Source: Verrucomicrobiota bacterium
GTDB taxonomy: Bacteria; Verrucomicrobiota; Verrucomicrobiia; Opitutales; Seribacteraceae
Assembly: GCA_014382645.1 (NCBI GenBank)
Contig: JACNJI010000302.1
Coordinates: forward strand, 1-13,449
Reading direction: 5' to 3'
Length of the DNA stretch: 13,449 nt
Shown here: in pieces, positions 1-5,942 of the stretch
Layout: each line of letters opens with the position of its first letter
Numbering within the stretch: position 1 is the first letter of the stretch
Notes under the pieces: model-generated
Databases searched by the model: none
Seen by the model: the letters and a program-made list of their open reading frames with translations, nothing else
Told to the model about the DNA's origin: nothing
Position numbers and translations under genes: made by a program

Positions 1-157
1 TTTTTCCCTTGTAGTCTCCGATGGTGGATTTCTTTCCATCGATGGTAGTGATCTTTACGTCGTGCAAGCCAACTGATGGCTTGGAAAGCTTCTTTGCCCC
101 GAAAGCAAAACCACCGGCGAATATTAATGTTAGAGTAAGAATTAAGTTTTTTTGCAT
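1..157 (-). CDS. exported glutathione peroxidase / thioredoxin-fold protein, N-terminal part (cut by window edge)
   Basis: Reading leftward from the ATG at 157-155 gives 52 open codons to the window edge. The first ~20 residues are a signal peptide: MQKN, then a hydrophobic run LILTLTLIFAGGFAFG, then AKK. The mature start contains LHDVKITTIDGKKSTIGDYKGK. The pattern 'short strand, DGK, DYKGK' is the opening beta-hairpin of glutathione peroxidases and of related AhpC/TSA or TlpA-type thioredoxin folds, where the (seleno)cysteine motif follows about 10-15 residues later. That motif lies outside the window, so peroxidase and thiol-disulfide reductase cannot be separated. The protein is predicted to act outside the cytoplasm. 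It is transcribed divergently from mgtE across a 235-bp gap. Signal peptide and fold are fairly sure; the exact enzyme is not. Confidence 0.65.
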   Translation of the reverse strand, partial: MQKNLILTLTLIFAGGFAFGAKKLSKPSVGLHDVKITTIDGKKSTIGDYKGK

Positions 158-392
158 GTTCGTATAATGGATTTAGGATTTAATAATGAACCCAAAGCCT
201 CGAATTCCGCAAGAAGCAAGATTGAATGCAGTCAATTATGAATATCCAAGGCTTTTCTATCGACAAGCTGTTTTCGATTGCTGATCTTCTAGATTCAAGT
301 TTGTATAAGTTTCTCCTAAGCTTGATGTTCGGCAGGCTGTCTTGTACCTTTAAACCTATACCTGAGAAGATTCCACTTTCGCACATGAGCTC

Positions 393-1799
393 ATGAGCGA
401 GAACGTACAAAAGGATAATCCTGTGGCGCCGGAAGGCGTGCATCGATTTGAGACCGAAGAGTCCGGCGTGGATCCTTCTCTTGTGTCCCGCCTTTCGGAT
501 GCCATCGAAAGCAAGACCGAAGACGATGTTCGGGCCTGCGTTTCCGATGTTCACCATGCCGACCTCGCCGACTTGATTGGCCTTTTGCCGCGATCTCAGC
601 GACACCGTTTGCTGAGAATCCTTCGTGTGGATCTCGATCCCGACTTACTTTTGGAGTTGGACGATTCCATTCGGCTCGAGTTGGCCGACGTTTTGTCTCC
701 CAAGGAAATGGCGGATGCCATTGCGGAAATGGAGTCCGACGAGGCCGTACAGGTGTTGGAGAATCTCCAAAAGGATGAGCTCTCCGACGTCTTGCGCGAG
801 GTTTCCGCAGAGGATCGCGAGGAAATCGAATTGGGGCTCCACTACCCCGAGTACACTGCTGGCCGCCGAATGCAGATGGAGGTCGTCACCGTGGCGACCG
901 ATTGGTCGGTTGGTCAGACCATCGACTATCTTCGCACCGAGGCCGATTTGCCCGACGAGTTTTTCGACATTTTCGTGGTAGACGACGCCCGTCGACCAGT
1001 GGGAGTCATTTCCCTGTCTCGCATTTTGCGTTCCCCCAGGTCAACGGCCATGAGTGAAATTGTGGACGAGACGCAAGTCATCGTTCCTGCCGATATGGAA
1101 CAGGAGGAAGTCGCTTTACAGTTCGAAAAATACGATCTCACCACTGCTGGGGTGGTGGATGATGACGGAAAACTTCTCGGTATGATTACGGTGGACGACG
1201 TCATGGAGGTTGCTCGCGAGGAGTTTGAGGAGGACGTATTGCACTTGGGTGGGGTGGGGGAGGAAGCTATCAGCAACTCGGTCTGGACCGCGACCCGCAA
1301 GCGTTTCGCATGGTTGTTGGTGAACCTCGCGACGGCGATTTCGGCATCTTTGGTAATCTATCTGTTCAAAGGAACACTCGAGCACATGGTGGCGCTTGCC
1401 GTACTTATGCCGATTGTGGCCTCTATGGGAGGAAATGCGGGTACGCAAACGCTCACCATTACCGTTCGAGCTCTCGCGACCAAAGAGCTCACGTCCTTCA
1501 ATTCCCTGCGGGTCGTCCGCAAGGAATTGGTGGTTGGTACCCTCAATGGCTGTCTTTTCGCCCTGCTGGCGGGATTTGGTGCGACATATTGGTTCGACGA
1601 CCTTGTTCTCGGTGGAGTGATCGGGGCCGCCATGGTGATCAACATGATGGTGGCGGGGGTGTCGGGAGCTATGCTGCCGATCTTTTTCGAGCGGGTCGGC
1701 ATAGATCCTGCCGTGGCCTCCGGAGTTTTCGTTACCACAGTTACCGACGTCGTGGGCTTCTTCGCTTTTTTGGGCTTGGCCACCCTCGTCTTCCTGTAG
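393..1799 (+). CDS. mgtE: MgtE-family magnesium channel/transporter
   Basis: 468 residues, the usual length for MgtE, an inner-membrane Mg2+ channel gated by intracellular Mg2+. Domain order fits: an acidic N-terminal superhelical domain (about 30-150), the linker EYTAGRRM at 153-160, two CBS domains (about 155-215 and 220-275), then the plug helix and five membrane helices (about 305-468). The family signature SMGGNAGTQT is at 344-353 and the pore aspartate motif TDVVGF at 451-456. The many Asp/Glu residues across the N and CBS domains are the expected Mg2+-sensing sites. The ATG at 393 was chosen because the nearby ATG at 385 is out of frame and stops at once. No clear Shine-Dalgarno is visible. 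The next gene follows by 17 bp on the same strand, so co-transcription is likely. Confidence 0.96.
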   Translation: MSENVQKDNPVAPEGVHRFETEESGVDPSLVSRLSDAIESKTEDDVRACVSDVHHADLADLIGLLPRSQRHRLLRILRVDLDPDLLLELDDSIRLELADVLSPKEMADAIAEMESDEAVQVLENLQKDELSDVLREVSAEDREEIELGLHYPEYTAGRRMQMEVVTVATDWSVGQTIDYLRTEADLPDEFFDIFVVDDARRPVGVISLSRILRSPRSTAMSEIVDETQVIVPADMEQEEVALQFEKYDLTTAGVVDDDGKLLGMITVDDVMEVAREEFEEDVLHLGGVGEEAISNSVWTATRKRFAWLLVNLATAISASLVIYLFKGTLEHMVALAVLMPIVASMGGNAGTQTLTITVRALATKELTSFNSLRVVRKELVVGTLNGCLFALLAGFGATYWFDDLVLGGVIGAAMVINMMVAGVSGAMLPIFFERVGIDPAVASGVFVTTVTDVVGFFAFLGLATLVFL

Positions 1800-1816
1800 G
1801 TCCAACCCGACACGTA

Positions 1817-2800
1817 ATGGCACGCGTTCTCGTTACCGGATCCAGAGGTTGCATAGGCTCAACCGCCGTCGATTGGCTTCTCGAGGAAGGAGCGGAAGAA
1901 GTAATCGGTTTCAACCGAAGCAAACCTTCCTTTCACGAAGCTCAGGAATCGCGCCTGTCTTTCGTTACGGGAGACATCTCCGACTTTTCTCGACTGCGTG
2001 AGGTTGTCCGCGAACTTCAACCCAGTCACGTCCTGCACCTTGCCGCCCTTCAAACTCCCGACTGTCGCGACTACCCGATGCGCGGACTGGAAGTGAACCT
2101 TGTCGGGACAGCCAATCTTTTTCGAGCTTGTTCCGAAGAATTGAAAAAACCTCTCGAGCGCTTTGTTTTTGCCAGTTCCGGAGCAGTATACGGTCCCCGT
2201 TCACTCTACGGACCCAAAGGCGTTTGCCCCGAGGATCCCTACCAACCCTTCAACCTCTACGGATATTGGAAAATTGCGGGCGAGGGAATGGCTCAGGCAT
2301 TCCAGCAGGCAACGGGCGCACCGACTGTATCGCTCCGCCTCGCCACGACCTATGGACCCGGTCGCGATCGGGGTTTCACTGCGGCGGGCACTCATGCTCT
2401 CAAGGCAGTCGCCCTTGCCCTACCTTTCGAGATTCCGTACAAGGGGCACGAGCATTACCACTTTTCACCCGATGTTGGGGCTGGCTTCGGGTGCGCCGTT
2501 CTTCATCCATTTTCCGGCTATGGAGCCTTTAATCTTCGTGGGCAAAGCCAACGAATCGAAGACTTCTTGGAACTACTTCGTCAGACTGCAGACAACCGTA
2601 GCTTGTCCGAGCGATTCAAGGTGTCGATTTCTCCCGATGCCGAGGAGACTCCATTCGTATTCGATCTAAACGACGACTCGGCCGTTTCAGCGTTTCCTCT
2701 CATGCCCCTTACGAATCTCCGACAAGGAATTTCGGATTCCCTCGATTTCTTTCTCGGTGCTGCCGAGAGAGGGGAAATCTCGGGAGCTGACTTGGCCTAA
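1817..2800 (+). CDS. NAD-dependent nucleotide-sugar epimerase/dehydratase (extended SDR)
   Basis: 327 residues. The Rossmann motif TGSRGCIGS (residues 7-15, glycines 8, 11 and 14) binds NAD(P). LHLAALQTP near 73-81 is the usual strand-4 region. FASSGAVYG holds the catalytic Ser121, and Tyr148-x3-Lys152 forms the YxxxK pair. LRLATTYGPGRD (173-184) is typical of GalE/RfbB-like enzymes. Substrate is not readable from sequence; a nucleotide sugar for envelope or capsule polysaccharide is the family default. The same frame is open upstream through the mgtE antisense-like region, but homology begins only at the ATG at 1817, 17 bp after the mgtE stop, so that start is used. The pairing with mgtE gives no obvious functional link. 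Confidence 0.88.
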   Translation: MARVLVTGSRGCIGSTAVDWLLEEGAEEVIGFNRSKPSFHEAQESRLSFVTGDISDFSRLREVVRELQPSHVLHLAALQTPDCRDYPMRGLEVNLVGTANLFRACSEELKKPLERFVFASSGAVYGPRSLYGPKGVCPEDPYQPFNLYGYWKIAGEGMAQAFQQATGAPTVSLRLATTYGPGRDRGFTAAGTHALKAVALALPFEIPYKGHEHYHFSPDVGAGFGCAVLHPFSGYGAFNLRGQSQRIEDFLELLRQTADNRSLSERFKVSISPDAEETPFVFDLNDDSAVSAFPLMPLTNLRQGISDSLDFFLGAAERGEISGADLA

Positions 2801-2976
2801 TTCAAGTTTTTTCAAAAAGAGGCAGCTGTGATTTGAAGTTATTGCGCATTTGGTGTAAGTATTAATGGAACTTAATTAAAGCTACGTATACCAACTAAAT
2901 CACCTTCGTCTTCACCCTCAGCGTTTCCACTACGGGCGTCTGGTTTCTGATCCAAGCCTAAGGGCGGGTCGAGGGA

Positions 2977-3435
2977 TCAGGATGCTTCTTCGTTCGCAGG
3001 AAGTTCTTGCTCGTTCTCTTCTTCCGTCATTGATGGAATTGCCGAGAGATTTCCCTTGGGTTTAACGGGTTCCGGCTTCTCTTCATCCGCCTCCACTTCT
3101 TCTCTAATCTTTTCGACCAAATCGAGTGCGTCGTTGCGACGTCTCAGTGAACGTTCTTGAAATTTGGCGATCTGGACAAGGGAATCGGCTCCGTCAAAAA
3201 TTGCGTTTGCCAAGTGGTTCAACAGCAAGGCCGGAACCACACCGCCCAAGGCTCCTATTAGAATAAGGGAAAGCAGGACTTCATCTCCATTCACGGCAGG
3301 CACCAAGCAAGGTAGACCTGCACAAGCCACGACCGTCAGGACGGAGGTGACTAGACTGAAAGCCCTTCCGGTAGCATAGCCCGTGTTGCGACGAATCGCT
3401 TCGAGGACCTCGCGGGATTTCTTGTTTTTTCCCAT
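2977..3435 (-). CDS. small two-helix membrane protein, unrecognised
   Basis: 152 residues from the ATG at 3435-3433. In-frame upstream TTG and GTG codons could extend it by 12 residues, but they add only a basic lead, and the ATG has the A/G-rich stretch AAAGGAAAGGCGAAG upstream (about 15-25 nt, rather distant). The protein starts basic (MGKNKKSREVLEAIRRN) and has two hydrophobic segments: about 24-46 (AFSLVTSVLTVVACAGLPCLVP) and about 53-77 (LLSLILIGALGGVVPALLLNHL). A charged helix follows (FQERSLRRRNDALDLVEKIREEVEAD), then a disordered acidic tail rich in E and P. I do not recognise the family. Predicted topology is a membrane hairpin with a long cytoplasmic tail. It is convergent with the epimerase gene across 176 bp with no obvious terminator. 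The frame stays open for 34 codons past its TGA (see findings). Confidence 0.7.
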   Translation of the reverse strand: MGKNKKSREVLEAIRRNTGYATGRAFSLVTSVLTVVACAGLPCLVPAVNGDEVLLSLILIGALGGVVPALLLNHLANAIFDGADSLVQIAKFQERSLRRRNDALDLVEKIREEVEADEEKPEPVKPKGNLSAIPSMTEEENEQELPANEEAS

Positions 3436-3567
3436 AAAGCTTATTTTCTTCGCCTTTCCTTTCACAGGCAAGCGGAAAGGTGGGGCTAGTAGTTGAGTTT
3501 TTCTTGGTGCTAAACGCCTGTTTTTGCCCCGAACTTCAACTCTCCATTGATTGGAGATTAGTCAAAA

Positions 3568-3608
3568 TGGTCGGGACGATTGAATTTGAACCGGCGACCT
3601 CTGCGTCC
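3568..3608 (-). pseudogene. 3' half of a tRNA-Pro gene (remnant, possible attachment site)
   Basis: Read on the minus strand, these 41 bases run from the anticodon loop (GGA), through the anticodon-stem side CGCAG, GGTC, and a T-arm with loop TTCAAAT, to the acceptor end CGTCCCG-ACCA with encoded CCA. From memory this agrees with typical bacterial tRNA-Pro 3' halves at about 36 of 41 positions. The T-stem no longer pairs (GCCGG against TCAAT), and there is no 5' half: the sequence upstream of the anticodon does not form an anticodon or D stem. It is therefore not a functional tRNA. A tRNA 3' half stopping near the anticodon loop is what integrases of phages and integrative elements leave behind, so an old att site is the favoured explanation. 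Confidence 0.65.
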
Positions 3609-3654
3609 AGATTGCCGGACTGGTTATAATATAGATCCAACCTCGTGTCATCAT

Positions 3655-3717
3655 TCCTCCATCCAATACCAGCGGTAGTTCAGGTCAAGCGGGGTTTCGG
3701 AAGTATCGGGACGCCTT
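3655..3717 (-). repeat. intergenic repeat, copy 1 (also at 5861-5930, partial at 7181-7200)
   Basis: Shares with 5861-5930 the exact runs ATACCAGCGG and TTCAGGTCAAGC in the same order and spacing. Further along, GACGCC is shared, and the fuller form CGGGACGCCTT is shared with 7187-7197. At the other two loci the element lies between the 3' end of an LRR lipoprotein gene and the leader of the next minus-strand gene. Here no lipoprotein gene remains beside it. Confidence 0.55.
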
Positions 3718-3847
3718 CGAGCTGCTGCTTTTGCTGGCATACTTCCAGACTATTCGTGAATGTACCGATAAATAAGGTGTAAGATATTACCACGCAAGGG
3801 TTTGTGGATAAGTGGCGTTGAGTGGCGATAGCAAAAGTTAATTACTT

Positions 3848-3866
3848 GAAAATCTCTAAGATTTTC
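3848..3866. promoter_or_regulatory. perfect inverted repeat, possible operator
   Basis: GAAAATCT-CTA-AGATTTTC is an 8-bp perfect palindrome with a 3-base centre. It sits 47 bases before the ATG of the 43-residue gene at 3914. No T-run follows, so it is not a standard terminator. A dyad in this position could be a repressor operator for the 3914/4042 gene pair, but one palindrome of this size can also arise by chance. Confidence 0.3.
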
Positions 3867-3913
3867 TTGCATTGGATAAGCGGATGCCTCTTTATCGAGA
3901 GTGCAAAAAGACA

Positions 3914-4045
3914 ATGGCTAAGAAGAATAATCCCCCCGTCGAGTTTGCGAGCGGAACACCTCCGGATGAAGCTCCAAAGACATGCCCTGTGCGTCAAGCT
4001 GGACAGGCCTCTAGAAAAATCGCAGAGGACGAGTTCTCCGAATGA
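3914..4045 (+). CDS. small hypothetical protein, 43 residues, coupled to the next gene
   Basis: The ATG at 3914 opens a 43-codon frame: MAKKNNPPVEFASGTPPDE, then APKTCPVRQAGQASRKIAED, then EFSE. Its TGA (4043-4045) overlaps the ATG of the following gene (4042-4044) in an ATGA arrangement, the classic sign of translational coupling. The peptide is hydrophilic, with a basic start, a proline-rich middle and an acidic end, one cysteine and no membrane segment. I do not recognise it. No strong Shine-Dalgarno is present; A-rich sequence precedes the start. Support comes mainly from the overlap with 4042 and from sensible composition. It could be a partner or regulatory leader peptide for the 419-residue protein. 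Confidence 0.5.
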   Translation: MAKKNNPPVEFASGTPPDEAPKTCPVRQAGQASRKIAEDEFSE

Positions 4046-5301
4046 GTGCGAAAAAAAAGAAAGTCACTGAAGTTGACCCAACAGAACTAAACCTTGTGCC
4101 GCATGAAGAGGGCTTGACCCTTAACTGCTTTGGCGAACCGCTAAGGTTTAGCAACGGTGACATTGCCGTGCATAAAGTAAATACCTTTTGGGGTCATGTG
4201 ATTGATGAATTCAGCAATTTCGGGGTTATAGTTGTCGACGAGGATAATTGCTACGCTGGGCCCAAAATAATATGTGGTTTTAACTTTCTAGAAATTCAAA
4301 GATGCGAAATTGAAACAGGAAAGTCTGCATTTATTCAGAATTTTAGAGACTGTATAGCAGTTGACAATATAATTAGGAGGTGCGCTGGCCCCGAGCTAAT
4401 TGACCAAATGAGAAGATGGAGGCCAGTTTTAGACTGGCTGGAAAAGCATGAAGTTTCCCTTCCCAATCATCCACAAACTGTAATAGAAAGTACTGAAGAG
4501 AAGGATGTGTTTACAACTCCCGAGGACATTAGATTCGTTGACTTTATAAGTGACCAATTTACCCAACTTTCAAATTCTCAAAAAGCAGTCGTTTATTATT
4601 TTTTTCATACTCACGCCGCAGTTGTTTTTCCAATAGTTCTCAGCCAATTTCTTTGCACCCCGAGTGAATATGCGAATGGGGTGATGGCTTCTGAGGTTCT
4701 TTTGACAACACTCGGATTAGGCTTGGAACCAGACGAACACGCTGAAATTAGTAGGAATTATCGTGACGATGCCCAAATTGCGGATAAGTATATAAGAGCT
4801 TACCATAACCTCGGTCCCGACGTTGCCAGTGCTGCTCAACACACCCAAGTGAATTTTGATGAACTTGACCGCGAAAAGTCTAAGATTCTTAAGGAATTAG
4901 TTGAGTTAACCAAGGTAACACAGACTTCGCCTCCCAAAGGTGAAAACTCCGAACTGGACGAATTGATAGAGGGCTTCAAGGAACAACTCGGCGGTCGTCC
5001 AACATGCACCCAAGACGATATTGCAAGGGTCAAGACCTTCGGTAGTAGGCGTACGAAAAAGGAAATCGTTAGGGACGAAAATGGCGATCCTGTTTACGCC
5101 AATGAGGAGGCCAAAAAGGCCAAAAAGCCCTTGATGAAGGACAAAAAGGATAAGGACGGTAACTTGATGCATACGCTAAGTAACGGGCAAGCTGGCAAAT
5201 GGGCGGCGGGTTTTGACATTAAAGGCAACGGTCGCCCAGCAAAGTACCCCACGGTCAAGGTGGCCGAAGCCTTGAAGAAGGAACACTTGAGCAAACCCTA
5301 G
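4042..5301 (+). CDS. unrecognised 419-residue protein
   Basis: A long frame, visibly richer in A+T than the genes on either side, which suggests a different origin. No family is recognised. Residues 1-10 are basic (MSAKKKKVTE). Residues 15-140 look like a mixed alpha/beta domain with several cysteines (29, 70, 78, 88, 104, 114). Residues 160-250 are mostly helical (SDQFTQLSNSQKAVVYYFFHTHAAVVF). Residues 271-318 are charged and probably coiled (DREKSKILKELVELTK, then SELDELIEGFKEQL). The C-terminal 100 residues are very basic. TQDDIARVKTFGSRRTKKEI at 323-342 is loosely like a helix-turn-helix, and GNGRPAKYPTVKVAEALKKE (395-414) loosely recalls the end of a DNA-binding winged helix; both are inference only. 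It overlaps the upstream 43-residue gene by ATGA and lies near a tRNA-Pro remnant, so it may be cargo of an old integrated element. Confidence 0.8.
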   Translation: MSAKKKKVTEVDPTELNLVPHEEGLTLNCFGEPLRFSNGDIAVHKVNTFWGHVIDEFSNFGVIVVDEDNCYAGPKIICGFNFLEIQRCEIETGKSAFIQNFRDCIAVDNIIRRCAGPELIDQMRRWRPVLDWLEKHEVSLPNHPQTVIESTEEKDVFTTPEDIRFVDFISDQFTQLSNSQKAVVYYFFHTHAAVVFPIVLSQFLCTPSEYANGVMASEVLLTTLGLGLEPDEHAEISRNYRDDAQIADKYIRAYHNLGPDVASAAQHTQVNFDELDREKSKILKELVELTKVTQTSPPKGENSELDELIEGFKEQLGGRPTCTQDDIARVKTFGSRRTKKEIVRDENGDPVYANEEAKKAKKPLMKDKKDKDGNLMHTLSNGQAGKWAAGFDIKGNGRPAKYPTVKVAEALKKEHLSKP

Positions 5302-5350
5302 ACACGCCCCGCTTGTGCCGGAGTTTACCGATCGGCCGTCTTCAACTCCG

Positions 5351-5413
5351 ACGAGGGTCTCAACTCGTCTCGGCATTTACGACCCCCAAATCGGTCATTG
5401 GCTGATAGGATTG
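5351..5413. repeat. direct repeat, copy A (truncated piece of the decayed lipoprotein gene)
   Basis: A hand alignment with 5727-5789 gives about 53 identical columns of 64 with one gap each way, including the exact run GGTCATTGGCTGATAG. On the minus strand the matching part corresponds to the middle of the decayed lipoprotein gene (ILSAND... NVET). Weaker similarity continues toward 5326 (TTGAAGACGGCCGATCG against ACCAAAACAGCTAATCG). Only this middle segment is present here, with frameshifts and stops. Confidence 0.65.
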
Positions 5414-5456
5414 ATTGTCTGATAAGCCTTCCCGAACTCAAAGGCTCAAAAGGTGC

Positions 5457-5485
5457 TTGGGCATTAAGAAGTAATAGGATATAAG
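5457..5485 (+). promoter_or_regulatory. candidate sigma70-type promoter for the small RNA
   Basis: TTGGGC (5457-5462), a 17-base spacer, then TATAAG (5480-5485). The -10 matches five of six consensus bases and the -35 three of six. It would start transcription near 5491-5493, at or just inside the 5' strand of the RNA's closing helix. No protein gene follows on this strand before the terminator. Confidence 0.35.
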
Positions 5486-5489
5486 AATT

Positions 5490-5568
5490 TTAGACCAACG
5501 AGTCCTTACTCAAAGGGTTAAGCCAATCCGAGGTCTAAGCCCTGCAGGTTTTCCTGTAGGGCTTTTTT
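5490..5568 (+). ncRNA. candidate orphan small RNA, about 75-80 nt, three-way junction plus terminator
   Basis: TTAGACC (5490-5496) pairs perfectly with GGTCTAA (5532-5538), closing a loop that itself holds two small hairpins: GAGT-CCTT-ACTC (5500-5511) and GGGTT-AAGCC-AATCC (5515-5529, one G-U pair). The closing helix is followed without a gap by a 10-bp terminator hairpin and six T. A promoter-like sequence lies directly upstream. No coding frame fits inside. It does not match any riboswitch or ribozyme core that I know. The folding was done by eye. It could instead be the 3' UTR of the 4042 gene, whose stop is 238 bases upstream. Confidence 0.4.
5539..5568 (+). terminator. strong intrinsic (Rho-independent) terminator
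   Basis: GCCCTGCAGG-TTTT-CCTGTAGGGC forms a 10-bp stem (one G-U) with a 4-base loop, followed by TTTTTT. Only the plus strand has the T-run, so it ends plus-strand transcription: either that of the 4042 gene 238 bases upstream or that of the small RNA candidate. Confidence 0.88.
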
Positions 5569-5595
5569 GTGCCATCATCGCTAGGCATCATAGGC

Positions 5596-5861
5596 TCATG
5601 CAATAGCCCTCTTGACCTGTTCCTTATTGTACCCTCAAGCGTATTGATCCAGTGCCATCTTATTAAACTCATCATCCACCCCCCTCAGTCTGTAAACGTA
5701 TGATCGATTAGCTGTTTTGGTCCTCAACGAGGGTAAGAACCTCGTCTCGACATTTAGAACGCCCAACTGGTCATTGGCTGATAGAATTGGATCACTCCAC
5801 CCCCTCGTATCTCTCGGACATACATCCCGCCATCAGCAGGGCGACGAAGTAACTTCTTCAT
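5596..5861 (-). pseudogene. decayed small lipoprotein gene (two frameshifts, one in-frame stop)
   Basis: The minus-strand ATG at 5861 starts MKKLL. One extra base later the next frame reads VALLMAGC-MSERYEG, a good lipoprotein signal with lipobox LMAGC. Removing one G from the GGGGG run near 5800-5804 joins this to WSDPILSANDQLGVLNVET, and on to RSYVYRLRGVDDEFNKMALD and QYA. A TGA at 5637-5635 interrupts, after which GYNKEQVKRAIA continues to a TGA at 5598-5596. The repaired product would be about 87 residues and secreted. The two single-base shifts and the stop indicate a dead gene; sequencing error is less likely but possible. It lies just downstream of the 388-residue LRR lipoprotein on the same strand. 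Confidence 0.5.
5727..5789. repeat. direct repeat, copy B (inside the decayed lipoprotein gene)
   Basis: Partner of 5351-5413, about 83% identical by hand alignment. This copy is embedded in the longer decayed gene, so it is the better guide to the ancestral sequence. Confidence 0.65.
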
Positions 5862-5930
5862 CCTTCCATCGGATACCAGCGGGTTTTCAGGTCAAGCCTA
5901 GTGATCAGGGAGAAGTCTCGCGACGCCTGC
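5861..5930 (-). repeat. intergenic repeat, copy 2
   Basis: Matches 3655-3717 over most of its length (exact ATACCAGCGG and TTCAGGTCAAGC). It fills the gap between the end of the 388-residue LRR gene and the start of the decayed lipoprotein gene, so it carries a 3' flank plus a leader with GGAAGG just before the ATG. Confidence 0.55.
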
Positions 5931-5942
5931 GCGTTGCTTTAG

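Larger units (their letters stand above)
3436..3913. other. gene-poor interval with tRNA remnant and repeats
   Basis: No convincing protein gene lies in these 478 bases. The frame starting at 3822 that runs into the next gene has no coding character and is rejected. The interval holds a tRNA-Pro 3' remnant (3568-3608), a short hairpin TCTCCA-TTGAT-TGGAGA (3541-3557), a copy of an intergenic repeat (3655-3717) and a perfect 8-bp inverted repeat (3848-3866). It looks like a junction between core chromosome and an inserted or scrambled segment. Confidence 0.6.
5302..5942. other. gene-poor interval: candidate sRNA, terminator, repeats, decayed lipoprotein gene
   Basis: No intact protein gene is seen in 641 bases. 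The interval contains a direct repeat pair (5351-5413 and 5727-5789), a candidate small RNA ending in a strong terminator (5490-5568), and a frameshifted lipoprotein gene on the minus strand (about 5596-5861) with its leader repeat (5861-5930). The longest plus-strand frame (5717-5953) runs antisense to the decayed gene and into the LRR gene, and is not believed. Confidence 0.6.

Noticed and set aside
1310..1816. In-frame upstream extension of the epimerase through the mgtE gene
   Set aside because: The upstream part is an out-of-frame shadow of mgtE; the Rossmann motif begins right after the ATG at 1817.
3822..4070. 82-codon plus-strand frame overlapping the start of the 419-residue gene
   Set aside because: Its composition is not protein-like, it crosses the inverted repeat, and the ATGA-coupled 43-codon frame at 3914 fits better.
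5380..5410. Plus-strand reading IYDPQIGHWLIG resembling an RHS-repeat end
   Set aside because: The stretch is very short and stops soon, and the minus-strand lipoprotein reading explains both repeat copies better.
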